NCBI RefSeq assembly: GCF_000285275.1
Contig: NZ_CADO01000034.1
Span: 1 to 64,000 of the forward strand
From: Acetobacter pasteurianus subsp. pasteurianus LMG 1262 = NBRC 106471
GTDB taxonomy: Bacteria > Pseudomonadota > Alphaproteobacteria > Acetobacterales > Acetobacteraceae
DNA length: 64,000 bases
Direction: 5' to 3'
Shown: piece by piece, positions 44,583 through 53,053 of the stretch
How positions within the stretch are numbered: the stretch's first letter is position 1
Layout: each line of letters starts with the position of its first letter
Translations under genes and position numbers: made by a program
Notes under the pieces: generated by a model
What the model was told of the DNA's origin: nothing
What the model saw: only the letters and a program-made list of their open reading frames with translations
Databases searched by the model: none

Positions 44583-45998
44583 ATGTCTTCAACAAGTGAT
44601 ATCCCTGCTTCAGGATACAATATCCTTAACTTTGCCCACATCACCACATCAAACAACATATCCACTGTTTCTAATATTCAAAACAGTGTTAAGGTAACTT
44701 TTATTGATTCAACTCATTTCACTATTGATGGTACGGAATACACATACGATTATACTTGGGGTGGAAAAGGATCAACGCAAATAATATTGGGGGATACTAC
44801 AGGTGGTTATTTTCTATTAACAGATGCAAATGTTAATATATCAAACTATACATATACAAACCATTCAATGAATGGAAATATTTCCAATTATTGGCAAGTA
44901 AAGGAAAAGGGAACGCACTCGCACATAAAACTTGATTACCAAGATCGTGGGTTTGACCCGTGCTTTCTTGCAGGCACAGAAATCTCGGTAAATGGCGCAA
45001 CCCGCAAGGTTGAAGATCTGGCGGTGGGTGACCGGATTGATGTGCTTGTAAACGGTAAAACAGAGCAGAAAACCGTAACATGGGTTGGTAAATCAACCAG
45101 CGTTGCCGCGCCTTTTCTGCCGCTTGATATGGCAGGGTACCCGGTGCGCATTGTAAAGGATGCGCTGGCAGAGGGCGTGCCTTTCAAGGATATGCTGATT
45201 ACCCCAGAGCACTGCCTGTATCTGAACGGCTGCTTTGTGCCGGCACGTATGCTCGTAAACGGCCAGTCCATCTTTTACGATCAGTCCTTCACGTCTTACG
45301 ATTATTACCACGTTGAAACCGAAGATCACGCTATCATCACCGCAGATGGTGTTCTTACGGAAAGCTATCTGGATACCGGCAACCGGCGCAGCTTCCGCCA
45401 GAATGGTGATGTGGTGGCCATGCCCCGCACCCGTAATCTGACATGGGATGATGCCGCAGCCCCCCTGAATGTCTCCCGCGCTTTTGTGGAGCCATTGTTC
45501 CAGCAGTTTTGCGCACGTGCCCAAGGCATGGGCCTGCCGCTGCGCACAGAAGCACCGGTTGTGACACATGAAAGCAACCTGTATCTGACCGCAGGTAATG
45601 GCCGTGTGATCCGCCCACTGCGGACGGAAAAAAACCACACGCTGTTCATGATCCCCGCTGGTATTGAAACGGTTTATATCCACTCCAACACCAGCCGCCG
45701 GAATGAGGCGATAGGGCCATTTGTAGATGACCGCCGCACTCTGGGCGTTCTGGTGGGGAATGCCAGCATTTGCCACGGCAACACAACCCGCACCCTTACA
45801 TCCTATCTGCATGATGAAGATCTGGCAGGGTGGAACAATGTGGAATTTTACCCCATGCGCTGGACAGCGGGTAATGCCTGCCTGCCTCTGGGCCACAGAG
45901 AACCGGGAACGGTAGCGCTGCTCGCGCTCCAGATTCTGGAAGCCGGGCCTTATATTGTCAGCAATGTAGAGCCGGAAGAAACCGCCCTGCGGGCCTGA
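44583..45998 (+). CDS. Hint-domain protein with short AT-rich N-terminus (Hint copy C)
   Basis: A 471-residue paralogue. The N-terminal 126 residues are Asn/Thr/Ser/Tyr-rich, without solenoid repeats, and are encoded by visibly AT-rich DNA up to about 44945. The Hint domain starts at Cys127 (PCFLAGTEISVNG), with block-B Thr207-His210 (TPEHC), TESYLDTGNR, and the shared C-terminal domain (RPLRTEKNHTLFMIP, GPFVDDRRTLGVLVGNA). The abrupt composition change at the domain join suggests the two halves have different histories. This is the most diverged Hint module of the five. There is no Sec leader; AAGAG lies a few bases before the ATG. Confidence 0.85.
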   Translation: MSSTSDIPASGYNILNFAHITTSNNISTVSNIQNSVKVTFIDSTHFTIDGTEYTYDYTWGGKGSTQIILGDTTGGYFLLTDANVNISNYTYTNHSMNGNISNYWQVKEKGTHSHIKLDYQDRGFDPCFLAGTEISVNGATRKVEDLAVGDRIDVLVNGKTEQKTVTWVGKSTSVAAPFLPLDMAGYPVRIVKDALAEGVPFKDMLITPEHCLYLNGCFVPARMLVNGQSIFYDQSFTSYDYYHVETEDHAIITADGVLTESYLDTGNRRSFRQNGDVVAMPRTRNLTWDDAAAPLNVSRAFVEPLFQQFCARAQGMGLPLRTEAPVVTHESNLYLTAGNGRVIRPLRTEKNHTLFMIPAGIETVYIHSNTSRRNEAIGPFVDDRRTLGVLVGNASICHGNTTRTLTSYLHDEDLAGWNNVEFYPMRWTAGNACLPLGHREPGTVALLALQILEAGPYIVSNVEPEETALRA

Positions 45999-46007
45999 TG
46001 GCATCAC

Positions 46008-46039
46008 CCTGCTCCATACTCTGGGGCAGGTTTTTTTTT
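46008..46039 (+). terminator. Terminator of Hint copy C
   Basis: CCTGC (46008-46012) pairs with GCAGG (46026-46030), extended by CC/GG, and nine T follow. Confidence 0.8.
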
Positions 46040-46071
46040 ATACAGTACTCTATGCCAGCCTTTGGTTGCCC

Positions 46072-46132
46072 GTGCGCTCAAAACAGGGGTGTTGGCCCCT
46101 TGAGCGCACGCTCTGCCTTTCAAAACAGGCAG
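46072..46132. repeat. Two consecutive hairpins in intergenic region
   Basis: GTGCGCTCAA (46072-46081) pairs with TTGAGCGCAC (46100-46109), with an inner AGGGG/CCCCT. CTGCCT (about 46112-46117) pairs with AGGCAG (about 46127-46132). There is no T-run. They lie between the Hint gene's terminator and the GIY-YIG gene. Confidence 0.6.
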
Positions 46133-46257
46133 AAAACACCCATTCCAAACCGCAGCCGCAAGCCACATAATGCCTAAGGGCAGCCGTGCATGCGCCCCGG
46201 TTGCATGCCTATGCACAGTATGGGAGGAGAAGGGCAGACCTTACCAAAGGATGCCCC

Positions 46258-46920
46258 ATGCCCCAGCCCAGCGGATATGACCCCGAAGAAACTGCCGAAA
46301 TTGGCACAGATGCCGGTTATGTTTATGTGCTGACAAACCCGGTTATGCCGGATTTGATAAAAATAGGCATTGCGCGGGATGTGGCCGCCCGCATGCGTTC
46401 CTTGTATCAATCTGGCGTGCCGGTGCCGTTTGAATGTTTTTATGCCAAGCACGTAGCCAGTTGTCGGCAGGTGGAAGCTGCGCTGCACAAGGCGTTTGAC
46501 CCCCACAGAGTTAATGCCAGCCGCGAGTTCTTTCGGCTGGACCCCGAATGTGCCCGCGCCATTCTGGATGTGATACCTGGTGAGGAGCTGGATCTTTCAG
46601 AAGATGCCGGTGCACAAGATGAAAACGATGTGGCTGCCCTAAACAGGGAACAGCGCCGGGCAGAGCGGTTTAACTTTGGTATGGTGGATATTCGCCCCGG
46701 CGCAGTGCTGACATGGGTGCGAGACCCTTCCATAACCTGCACTGTATATAATGACAGGCAGGTGGTGTTTGAGGGCAATGTTGTTAGCCTTTCCGATGCA
46801 GCCAAAACATTGGCCGCACGGGCGGGATCTCAAAAGGTGGCGTTCCGTGGGCCACTTTATTGGAAGTATCAGGGTAAAACCTTGCAGGAATGGCGCACAG
46901 AGCGTGAAGATGCAGAATAG
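46258..46920 (+). CDS. GIY-YIG (T5orf172-type) nuclease-family protein
   Basis: A 220-residue protein. Residues ~18-110 match the T5orf172 branch of the GIY-YIG superfamily: GYVYVLTNPVMPDLIKIGIARDVAARMRSLYQSGVPVPFECFYAKHV, then a helix with VEAALHKAFDPHRVNASREFFRLDP containing the likely catalytic Glu. The C-terminal ~100 residues (GAVLTWVRDPSITCTVYNDRQVVFEGNVVSLSDAAKTLAAR) look like a small DNA-associated module. The target is unknown. An earlier ATG at 46186 falls within the hairpin-rich leader. A small gene follows after six bases. Confidence 0.82.
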   Translation: MPQPSGYDPEETAEIGTDAGYVYVLTNPVMPDLIKIGIARDVAARMRSLYQSGVPVPFECFYAKHVASCRQVEAALHKAFDPHRVNASREFFRLDPECARAILDVIPGEELDLSEDAGAQDENDVAALNREQRRAERFNFGMVDIRPGAVLTWVRDPSITCTVYNDRQVVFEGNVVSLSDAAKTLAARAGSQKVAFRGPLYWKYQGKTLQEWRTEREDAE

Positions 46921-46926
46921 AGAAGC

Positions 46927-47304
46927 ATGAAAATACAGGGTTACAACTTTTTTTGCGATATGCCGGATGATGCGCGCTACCTGCGCCGTGCCCAGCCGGA
47001 TGAGCGGTTTATTGAAGAAAACATGATCTTCATTTTGCCAGACAGGCTGCGCAAGTTTCGGCGCAATTTGTGGCATGTGCGGCGCAACCCCGGCCCGGTG
47101 CATATTTATGTGCCGCTGTTCAGGGTGGAAACATTGCTGGAGAGTGACCCCCTGCCGCCAGAATACGGCCCCCCGCAGGATGTGTTTCCGTTTTATACCC
47201 ACACCACCCGCAGGCGCGGCCGCGCGCTGGATTACTACGTGCTGTTTATCTTCCGCGATAAGGAATCCTACGTGCGGTGCAACGCCGCCTTGCCCGTGCC
47301 ATAA
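46927..47304 (+). CDS. Hypothetical protein downstream of GIY-YIG gene
   Basis: A 125-residue basic soluble protein (MKIQGYNFFCDMPDDARYLRRAQPDERFIEENMIFILPDR...). It is rich in Arg and aromatic residues, with a beta-rich pattern around VHIYVPLFRVETLL and LDYYVLFIFRDKESYVRC. It starts six bases after the GIY-YIG stop, so the two are probably co-translated. No family recognised. Confidence 0.65.
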   Translation: MKIQGYNFFCDMPDDARYLRRAQPDERFIEENMIFILPDRLRKFRRNLWHVRRNPGPVHIYVPLFRVETLLESDPLPPEYGPPQDVFPFYTHTTRRRGRALDYYVLFIFRDKESYVRCNAALPVP

Positions 47305-47345
47305 CGGCATGTACTACGCTTAGTCACACAACAGGAGTTTCAGCC

Positions 47346-48035
47346 ATGGCCCAGCAGCGTTTTTTAAAAGTGTATTTTACACGGGCAGGGCTTTTGGCCG
47401 CCAGTGCAACTCTGGCCGCTCTGTTGCATGGCCCGGCACAGGCCGCCACCAAAGCGCCGGATGCAGATACAACGCTGCTGGACACCCTGCATGATAAAGG
47501 CCCCGTTGGCCCCGCGCAGGCAGGTATTACCCAAATAGACCGTAAAAGCGGGGTGATCGAACACTGGGGCTGGCAGTGCAATTTTAACAGCGCCACCAAC
47601 AGGCCGTTTTTGTGCGGCGTGCAGCAGAACTTTCAGGTGAACGATGTTCAGCACCACGTGGTCAGCACCATTGGCAGCATGCAAATTGCGCGGGCCGTGC
47701 CACCCAACAGCACAGCGCGGCTTTCTAATGCCCCATACAGAATTATCGTGCGGGTGCCGCTTGGCCTTTCGCTGAACAAACATTCCTTTCTGGGGGTGGA
47801 TAACGCCCCCCCCGTACCGCTGGAATGGCAATATTGCGATAATAAAGGCTGCGTAGGGCAGGCCACCTTTACGCTGGAACTGATGGACGCCCTGCGCCGG
47901 GGCAGCATTGGCCACCTGATGTTGGCCAAGCGTGATGCCGGGGTGCTCACGCTCAACTTCCCGCTTGGCGGGCTGGCTCCGGCGTTGGATGCAGCAGATG
48001 GCTGGGCCGATAAGGATGGCGGGGTGTCTCCTTAA
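47346..48035 (+). CDS. Invasion-associated locus B (IalB)-like exported protein
   Basis: A 229-residue protein with a signal peptide (residues ~1-33, GPAQA-A). The mature domain fits the IalB family of alphaproteobacteria: HWGWQCNFNSATNRPFLCGVQQNFQ, then YRIIVRVPLGLSLNKHSFLGVD, then EWQYCDNKGCVGQATFTLELMDALRRG. Four Cys probably form two disulfides. IalB helps Bartonella enter erythrocytes; in non-pathogens the role is unknown. The frame opens at 47277, but the ATG at 47346 with CAGGAG upstream starts the leader. Confidence 0.87.
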   Translation: MAQQRFLKVYFTRAGLLAASATLAALLHGPAQAATKAPDADTTLLDTLHDKGPVGPAQAGITQIDRKSGVIEHWGWQCNFNSATNRPFLCGVQQNFQVNDVQHHVVSTIGSMQIARAVPPNSTARLSNAPYRIIVRVPLGLSLNKHSFLGVDNAPPVPLEWQYCDNKGCVGQATFTLELMDALRRGSIGHLMLAKRDAGVLTLNFPLGGLAPALDAADGWADKDGGVSP

Positions 48036-48390
48036 CGCCACAGTTGCAACTGCAATCTGTTCTCATGTGCAAATTTTAGAGAGCAGCCTTTCCGTGTTTT
48101 TCCCATATGGCGGAGGGGCTGCGTGTGCCCTTTTGCAAGTAATAAAGGCCGCCCCACAATGCAGCTTTTCAGCCCTTGTGTGGCGCTGTGTTGCGGGCGG
48201 TATATCTTGCCAAAGCCCCAGAATATTAAAAGATAGTTTATAAAATATCAGGCCCTGTTTTGGGGGCGGATACAGGCTGTGCACGCGCCTGTTTTGCACG
48301 GTATGGCCTGCGCATTTATGGCCCCCAAAATCTCCCCCAAAACCGCTTTATAACGGCAGAAAGCCGCAGAAATCTGACCGCCATTTAATC
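48036..48390. other. Intergenic region upstream of TonB receptor
   Basis: About 350 bp without a supportable gene. A long-range inverted repeat pairs TTTTGGGGGC (about 48256-48265) with GCCCCCAAAA (about 48320-48330) and may serve as terminator for the IalB gene. Confidence 0.5.
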
Positions 48391-48411
48391 TTGCAAATGA
48401 TTCTCAATGTT
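48391..48411 (+). promoter_or_regulatory. Fur box upstream of TonB-dependent siderophore receptor
   Basis: TTGCAAATGATTCTCAATGTT matches the Fur consensus core (AATGATTCTCA). It lies ~50-70 bp before the receptor ATG, so iron repression by Fur is expected. Confidence 0.75.
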
Positions 48412-48461
48412 GGTAACTGCCCAAGCCTCAGATCAGCAGGAACCACGGGGTAAAAACGGGT

Positions 48462-50678
48462 ATGCACCGCAACAAGGTTATTTTTTGTGCGCTTCCCCTT
48501 ACATTTTTCATAAGCGGTAAGGTTCTTGCAGCAACCCGGACACCCACATTCGGGCAGTCTCAACAGGTTGGGGCAACGGCAGCAAAACAGGGCAAGGCCG
48601 CCAACAAGGCGCCAACATCCGCCGTGCATGTTGAAGGGGTGGAGGTGCGCGCGCGCAGGGCGTCCACCATGGCGTCTTCCGCCACCAAATCCAACACACC
48701 GCTTATTGAAACAGCGCAGTCTGTAACAGTGATTACGCGCGATGAAATGGATGTGCGCGGTGTGCTCAGCCTTAATCAGGCCATCCGATACGCGGCGGGC
48801 ATTACGTCCGATCTGCGCGGCGGGGGCGTGGGCACGCGGTATGATCAGTTCATGCTGCGCGGCTTTACCGTGCCCACCTTTTTGGATGGGCTGAAGGTGC
48901 AGGATAGCCCCACCGGTTACGCCACACCGCAAACAGATACCTCCCGCCTGGATAGGGTGGAAGTGTTAAAAGGCCCGGCATCCGCCCTGTATGGGCAATC
49001 CAGCCCCGGCGGGCTTGTGGCCCTTTCCAGCAAACTGCCGATAGACAAACAATTTTACGGAGATATTACCACCACAGGCGGCAGTTTTGATCTGTACCGT
49101 GTGGATGCCGATGTAGGCGGTTATGCCACCAAGGATGGTTCCGTGCAGTATCGGCTATATGGCACGGTGAATGGCCAGCACAGCCAGCTTGCCCGCACGG
49201 GCAGCCGCCGTTTTTCCATAAGCCCCGCCTTTACCTTTGGCGCCAAAGGCCCCACCACGCTCACCCTGCTGGGCAATTATCAGTATGATCCCGAAAACGG
49301 CACCTATGGCGGCGTGCCGCTTGTGGGTTCCCTCAAGCGTGCCTCATACGGTTACCTGCCACGAAACTTTTATGATGGCGACGTGCCTTTTGAAAAGTTC
49401 AACCGCAGGCAGGGAGGCATCACCTATATCCTGAACCACAAGTTTAATGAGGACTGGAGCTTTAGCACCCGTGGCCGGTACGATGATGTCAAAACCATAT
49501 ACCGCAGCGTGTATGATAACGGCTATTACGATTCAGACCCCACAATGCTCAGCCGTTCTGCCTTTGGCACCAACGAGCACACGCATAATCTGGCATTTGA
49601 TAGCCAGTTCAAGGGCCATGTGCGCACCGGGCCTGTGACGCATGACATGATGTTCGGCTTTGATTACATGCAGCAAAGCGCCACAGAAGCAGGTTATTAT
49701 GCCTCTGCGCCCTCTCTGAACGTGCTGCATCCTGATTACCACATGACCATGCCAGACATGGGCAGCCCGTATATGAACTACCGCACGGATTCACACCAGA
49801 TTGGCATGTACGCGCAGGATGAGCTGCGCTGGAAAAAGCTGATTATTACAGGCAGCTTGCGGAATGACTGGTACCGTTCCCACCAGATAGAATCTGTAAG
49901 CCATTCCAGCAGCAATGAAAGTCCGCGCCAGATTACATGGCGCGCTTCTGGCCTGTATCACTTTGATTTCGGGCTTGCGCCTTACATCAGCTATTCCACA
50001 TCCTTCCAGCCGCAGTCTGGCATTGTGTCCAACAATGGTGGGCAGAGCTTCCGGCAGGCAGATCCCTCCTTGGGCAAACAGCTTGAAGGCGGCGTGAAGT
50101 ATCAGTTCCCCGGCACATCCGTGCTGCTTACGGCTGCGGGCTTCCATATCGAGCAAACCAACGTGCTGGTGGCAGTGGGGAATCTGGGTTACAATGTGCA
50201 AAGTGGCAAGGTGCATTCAGATGGTTTTGAATTTGAAGCCCACGCCCAGCCCTATAAAAACCTGATGATTACCGCTGCCGTAAGCGTGCAGAAGGTAAAG
50301 GATGATTCCACCGGCAAGCCGCTTATGCAGTCTGGTAAAGGCAATGCCTCTCTGTTTGCCTATTACACCATGCCCAAAGGTGTGATGAAGGGTTTTGGCT
50401 TTGGTGGCGGCCTGCGTTATTCCGCCCCAAGCTATGGGGGGCAGGCCTCCTACGGCAGCGTGCATGTGCCGCAATACACGGTGTTTGATGGCTCCATCGG
50501 GTATGATCTGTCCAACCTTTCACCCTCCCTGCGTGGGTGGAGCGTGGCGGCCAGCGTGCGCAACCTGTTTGATAAAAAGTATATCGGCAACTGCATGGCC
50601 TATGCCTCTTACGGGCAGGAATGGTGCTATTATGGAGAGCGCCGAAATGCCCAAGGCAGCATTGGCTTTAAGTGGTAA
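48462..50678 (+). CDS. TonB-dependent siderophore receptor
   Basis: A 738-residue outer-membrane receptor with a signal peptide (residues ~1-23). The plug domain spans about 70-190 (TPLIETAQSVTVITRDEMDVRGVLSLNQAIRYAAGI, LRGFTVPTFLDGLKV, RVEVLKGPASALYGQSSPGGLVALSSK). A 22-strand barrel ends in the C-terminal signature GERRNAQGSIGFKW with terminal aromatic residue. The plug pattern is that of FhuA/FoxA-type ferric hydroxamate receptors. The ligand cannot be fixed from sequence. The Fur box in front and a strong terminator behind mark it as a single iron-regulated unit. Confidence 0.93.
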   Translation: MHRNKVIFCALPLTFFISGKVLAATRTPTFGQSQQVGATAAKQGKAANKAPTSAVHVEGVEVRARRASTMASSATKSNTPLIETAQSVTVITRDEMDVRGVLSLNQAIRYAAGITSDLRGGGVGTRYDQFMLRGFTVPTFLDGLKVQDSPTGYATPQTDTSRLDRVEVLKGPASALYGQSSPGGLVALSSKLPIDKQFYGDITTTGGSFDLYRVDADVGGYATKDGSVQYRLYGTVNGQHSQLARTGSRRFSISPAFTFGAKGPTTLTLLGNYQYDPENGTYGGVPLVGSLKRASYGYLPRNFYDGDVPFEKFNRRQGGITYILNHKFNEDWSFSTRGRYDDVKTIYRSVYDNGYYDSDPTMLSRSAFGTNEHTHNLAFDSQFKGHVRTGPVTHDMMFGFDYMQQSATEAGYYASAPSLNVLHPDYHMTMPDMGSPYMNYRTDSHQIGMYAQDELRWKKLIITGSLRNDWYRSHQIESVSHSSSNESPRQITWRASGLYHFDFGLAPYISYSTSFQPQSGIVSNNGGQSFRQADPSLGKQLEGGVKYQFPGTSVLLTAAGFHIEQTNVLVAVGNLGYNVQSGKVHSDGFEFEAHAQPYKNLMITAAVSVQKVKDDSTGKPLMQSGKGNASLFAYYTMPKGVMKGFGFGGGLRYSAPSYGGQASYGSVHVPQYTVFDGSIGYDLSNLSPSLRGWSVAASVRNLFDKKYIGNCMAYASYGQEWCYYGERRNAQGSIGFKW

Positions 50679-50720
50679 GCCAAAATTTTTGTAAAACAGG
50701 CCAACCTGCCTGACACATTT

Positions 50721-50764
50721 AAAAACCCCGCCCACCGTAAACCAGTGGGCGGGGTTATTTTTTA
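50721..50764. terminator. Terminator between TonB receptor and cytochrome c genes
   Basis: AAAAACCCCGCCCAC (50721-50735) is complementary to GTGGGCGGGGTT (50745-50756), followed by a T-run to 50764. It acts for both convergent genes. Confidence 0.85.
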
Positions 50765-51292
50765 CCGTGTGCGCGGGGCCTTGCCCGGTTGCGCCGCTTT
50801 TACAGGTGGCAGTGCATTGGGGGCGGGAAACACCATTTGCGCCAAGCGGTTTTCATCCGCTGGCAGGGGGGTGTGCCCCGGCTCCGTGCCGTTTTCACGC
50901 AGCAGAAACGCTATTACATCTATGTTGTCCTGCGGGGGCAGGGTGCCCGGTGCCATCAGCGGCATGGCGTGGGTGATGTAAGCGTACAACTTGTTGAGCG
51001 ATGTATTGGCCCAGCGCGCCACAAACAGCCCGCGCAAGGGCGGCATATCATGCGCGCCTTCCAGCGCTGCCCCGTGGCACATGGCGCAGGTGCCTGCGTA
51101 AATCTGCGCCCCGTGGTCTGCCTGCTCTGCGGTAAAGCTTGGGGCAGCAGGGGCAGGCGGTGCCGCAGGGGCGTGGCGCGGGGCGGCAAGGGCGGCGTGA
51201 GCCGTGGCCACCAGCCCGGTTGCGGCTAACAGGGCCGTGCAAAACCCTCTGGCCTTTTGGGCCTGTTTTGCAAAAATGGGGTGCTGTGCCAT
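50762..51292 (-). CDS. Periplasmic monoheme cytochrome c paired with flavoprotein
   Basis: A 176-residue exported cytochrome c (leader to about residue 36, AHAALA-AP) with one heme site, CAMCHGA. MPLMAPGTLPPQDNIDVIAFLLREN carries the likely axial Met (MPLMAPG) and the C-terminal helix of class I cytochromes. An Ala/Pro-rich linker (APAAPPAPAAP) separates leader and domain. The start at 51292 lies four bases after the stop of the FAD oxidoreductase gene, so it probably accepts electrons from that enzyme. Confidence 0.87.
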   Translation of the reverse strand: MAQHPIFAKQAQKARGFCTALLAATGLVATAHAALAAPRHAPAAPPAPAAPSFTAEQADHGAQIYAGTCAMCHGAALEGAHDMPPLRGLFVARWANTSLNKLYAYITHAMPLMAPGTLPPQDNIDVIAFLLRENGTEPGHTPLPADENRLAQMVFPAPNALPPVKAAQPGKAPRTR

Positions 51293-51296
51293 GCCG

Positions 51297-52547
51297 TTAT
51301 CCTCTGCGGGGCCGAAAGCGGGAGAACAGATCTTCAAACACGGCCACGGCCTGTTCGGCCTCTGCACGGTTGGGCTGTTCCATACTGTTGCCCACGCCTT
51401 CCAGTTCCCCTAGGCCGGAAAGGTTGACGCCCTGCACCATCAGCCCATCGGATTTGGAAAGCATGGCAGCACCCTTGTAGCGCACGCCATAATTGGCAGC
51501 GGGTTGCGGTGGCAACCACGCCGTTTGCCCGCGCACGGGAATAAGAGATTTATCACCCCACAAATCCCGCGCTGCATAGCCGGTGCAGTTAAACACCACA
51601 CGTTCGGGCAGGTCTGCCACCTCGGATGGGCTGTGGAACTCGCGTATCTCAATACGCCCACCTGCCTGATAGAAGTCAGAAAGCAGGGCGTGGCCGAACG
51701 CGCCAAAATTATAAATCATAATGGGCTTGCGCCGCGCATACGCCACGGGGAAGGGATTGTCCGCCCCGGCCAGAAGCTCGGCTGCGGGAATAATATCCTT
51801 TATCCTGTCTGCATATTTTGCAAATTCGGCCTCGCTCTGCGGTACGCCGGTAGAGGCATAGGAGCCTTTGCTAATGTCGGGCGCGGGTTCGGTATGGTCG
51901 GCCTCATCCGGCGGGGTGTCGGAGAGAAGGTAGTTGTCTCTAAAGTCCACCGGGTTGCCGGGCAGGCCCAGATATTCCCGATATGTTTGCCAGGAATACC
52001 GCGCCATGCGCTCCCACGTGGCGGCAAAATCTGGCGTGGCGGCGGTTATCAGCGCAATGCGTGAATCCGGTGTCCAACTGCCATTGGCCCGAACAGAGCG
52101 CGTATGCGGCAGCATGTCCCGCGCATAAATGGTTACGTTCATGCCCGCGCGCTGGGCGGTTATGGCGGTGGTGAGGCCAATAATGCCGCAGCCAATTACG
52201 GCTACATGCTTTTCCATCAGCGGGGCGGCGCGTTCCACCGCCATGGCGGCAGACCCCCATGAAAGAGACCACCCGCTGCCGCCGTGCCCATAATTGTGCA
52301 CCACAATTTTATCTGCCACCGGCTCTATTTCCAGCCGGGGGCCAGCGGGGCGGAAGGGGCGCAGGCATACCTTAATGTCCATTATCTGGTCTGCATGCAC
52401 GCGGGCGGGCGTTAGGGCTGGCACGGTGCCGGGCGGCGCGGTGCGGCCCATGGCCTGTGCGGCCTCTGGCACGCTGGCCCAGCTTTTGCGCCCGGCGGCC
52501 AATGCGCCGGCAGCCAGAGAAGCGGCAAAAAGGTTTCTGCGTTTCAA
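51297..52547 (-). CDS. FAD-dependent D-amino-acid oxidase-type oxidoreductase, exported
   Basis: A 416-residue DAO-fold flavoprotein. It starts at a TTG (GAGGA eight bases upstream) with a twin-Arg leader (KRRNLFAASLAAGALAAG). After ~110 residues the FAD-binding motif appears as VAVIGCGIIGLTTAITAQRAGMNVTIYARD. Later segments RVVFNCTGYAARDLWGDKSLIPVRGQTAWL and the C-terminal GVNLSGLGELEGVGNSMEQ resemble D-amino-acid and D-aspartate oxidases. A Tat leader and a translationally linked cytochrome c make it a likely periplasmic dehydrogenase feeding the respiratory chain rather than a peroxide-forming oxidase. The substrate is unknown. Confidence 0.83.
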   Translation of the reverse strand: MKRRNLFAASLAAGALAAGRKSWASVPEAAQAMGRTAPPGTVPALTPARVHADQIMDIKVCLRPFRPAGPRLEIEPVADKIVVHNYGHGGSGWSLSWGSAAMAVERAAPLMEKHVAVIGCGIIGLTTAITAQRAGMNVTIYARDMLPHTRSVRANGSWTPDSRIALITAATPDFAATWERMARYSWQTYREYLGLPGNPVDFRDNYLLSDTPPDEADHTEPAPDISKGSYASTGVPQSEAEFAKYADRIKDIIPAAELLAGADNPFPVAYARRKPIMIYNFGAFGHALLSDFYQAGGRIEIREFHSPSEVADLPERVVFNCTGYAARDLWGDKSLIPVRGQTAWLPPQPAANYGVRYKGAAMLSKSDGLMVQGVNLSGLGELEGVGNSMEQPNRAEAEQAVAVFEDLFSRFRPRRG

Positions 52548-52637
52548 AAGGTCTGTCCTCTATACGGTTTCTGTTTTGTCGCGCAGCGTGGCGAGGGGGC
52601 AACATAGCAGGGCAAGGGGGTTTCCAAAACCCACATA

Positions 52638-52955
52638 TCAGCCGGTGCGGCTGTGCTCTGCCGCCAGTTCGGCCAGTGTTTGCGGGTCATCATGCGCAAT
52701 GTCATCTGCCAGCGCGTGCAGGGTGGTGGTGCAGTCCAGCACAGCCAGCGGGCCGGTGGTGAAGTAAAGCTGCGCCACAAGCGGGGCAATCTGCCCGGCG
52801 CAGTTTTGCAAAACTGTCACAATTTGGCGCACGGTGGCGGTATCCTGCGCAAGCTGGCGGGCCATATAGGCACGTGTGCCGGGCAAGGGCGGCCAGTCCT
52901 GCGTGTTGGGCAAAGGCTGCTTGCGCGGGGCGGAAGGCGCTGGCGGTGTGGGCAT
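52638..52955 (-). CDS. Hypothetical protein, helical (105 aa)
   Basis: A 105-residue soluble protein with a Pro-rich start (PTPPAPSAPRKQPLP) and a helical core (AYMARQLAQDTATVRQIVTVLQNCAGQIAPLVAQLYF, then LDCTTTLHALADDIAHDDPQTLAELAAEHS). It lies upstream of, and on the same strand as, the flavoprotein gene with a ~90-bp gap. No family recognised; the start is not well supported. Confidence 0.5.
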   Translation of the reverse strand: MPTPPAPSAPRKQPLPNTQDWPPLPGTRAYMARQLAQDTATVRQIVTVLQNCAGQIAPLVAQLYFTTGPLAVLDCTTTLHALADDIAHDDPQTLAELAAEHSRTG

Positions 52956-53053
52956 AATCGGCTTTCCTGCAAGGTGGGGTTTCTTGCACGGTTAGGCAGG
53001 ACTATGGGGGTGGAAAAGATGCACCACACCCCGCCGTATGAGGAAAGACAAAG

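Noticed and set aside
46004-46216. 70-residue minus-strand frame in the hairpin-rich intergenic region
   Set aside because: It spans a terminator and two hairpins and has no coding character.
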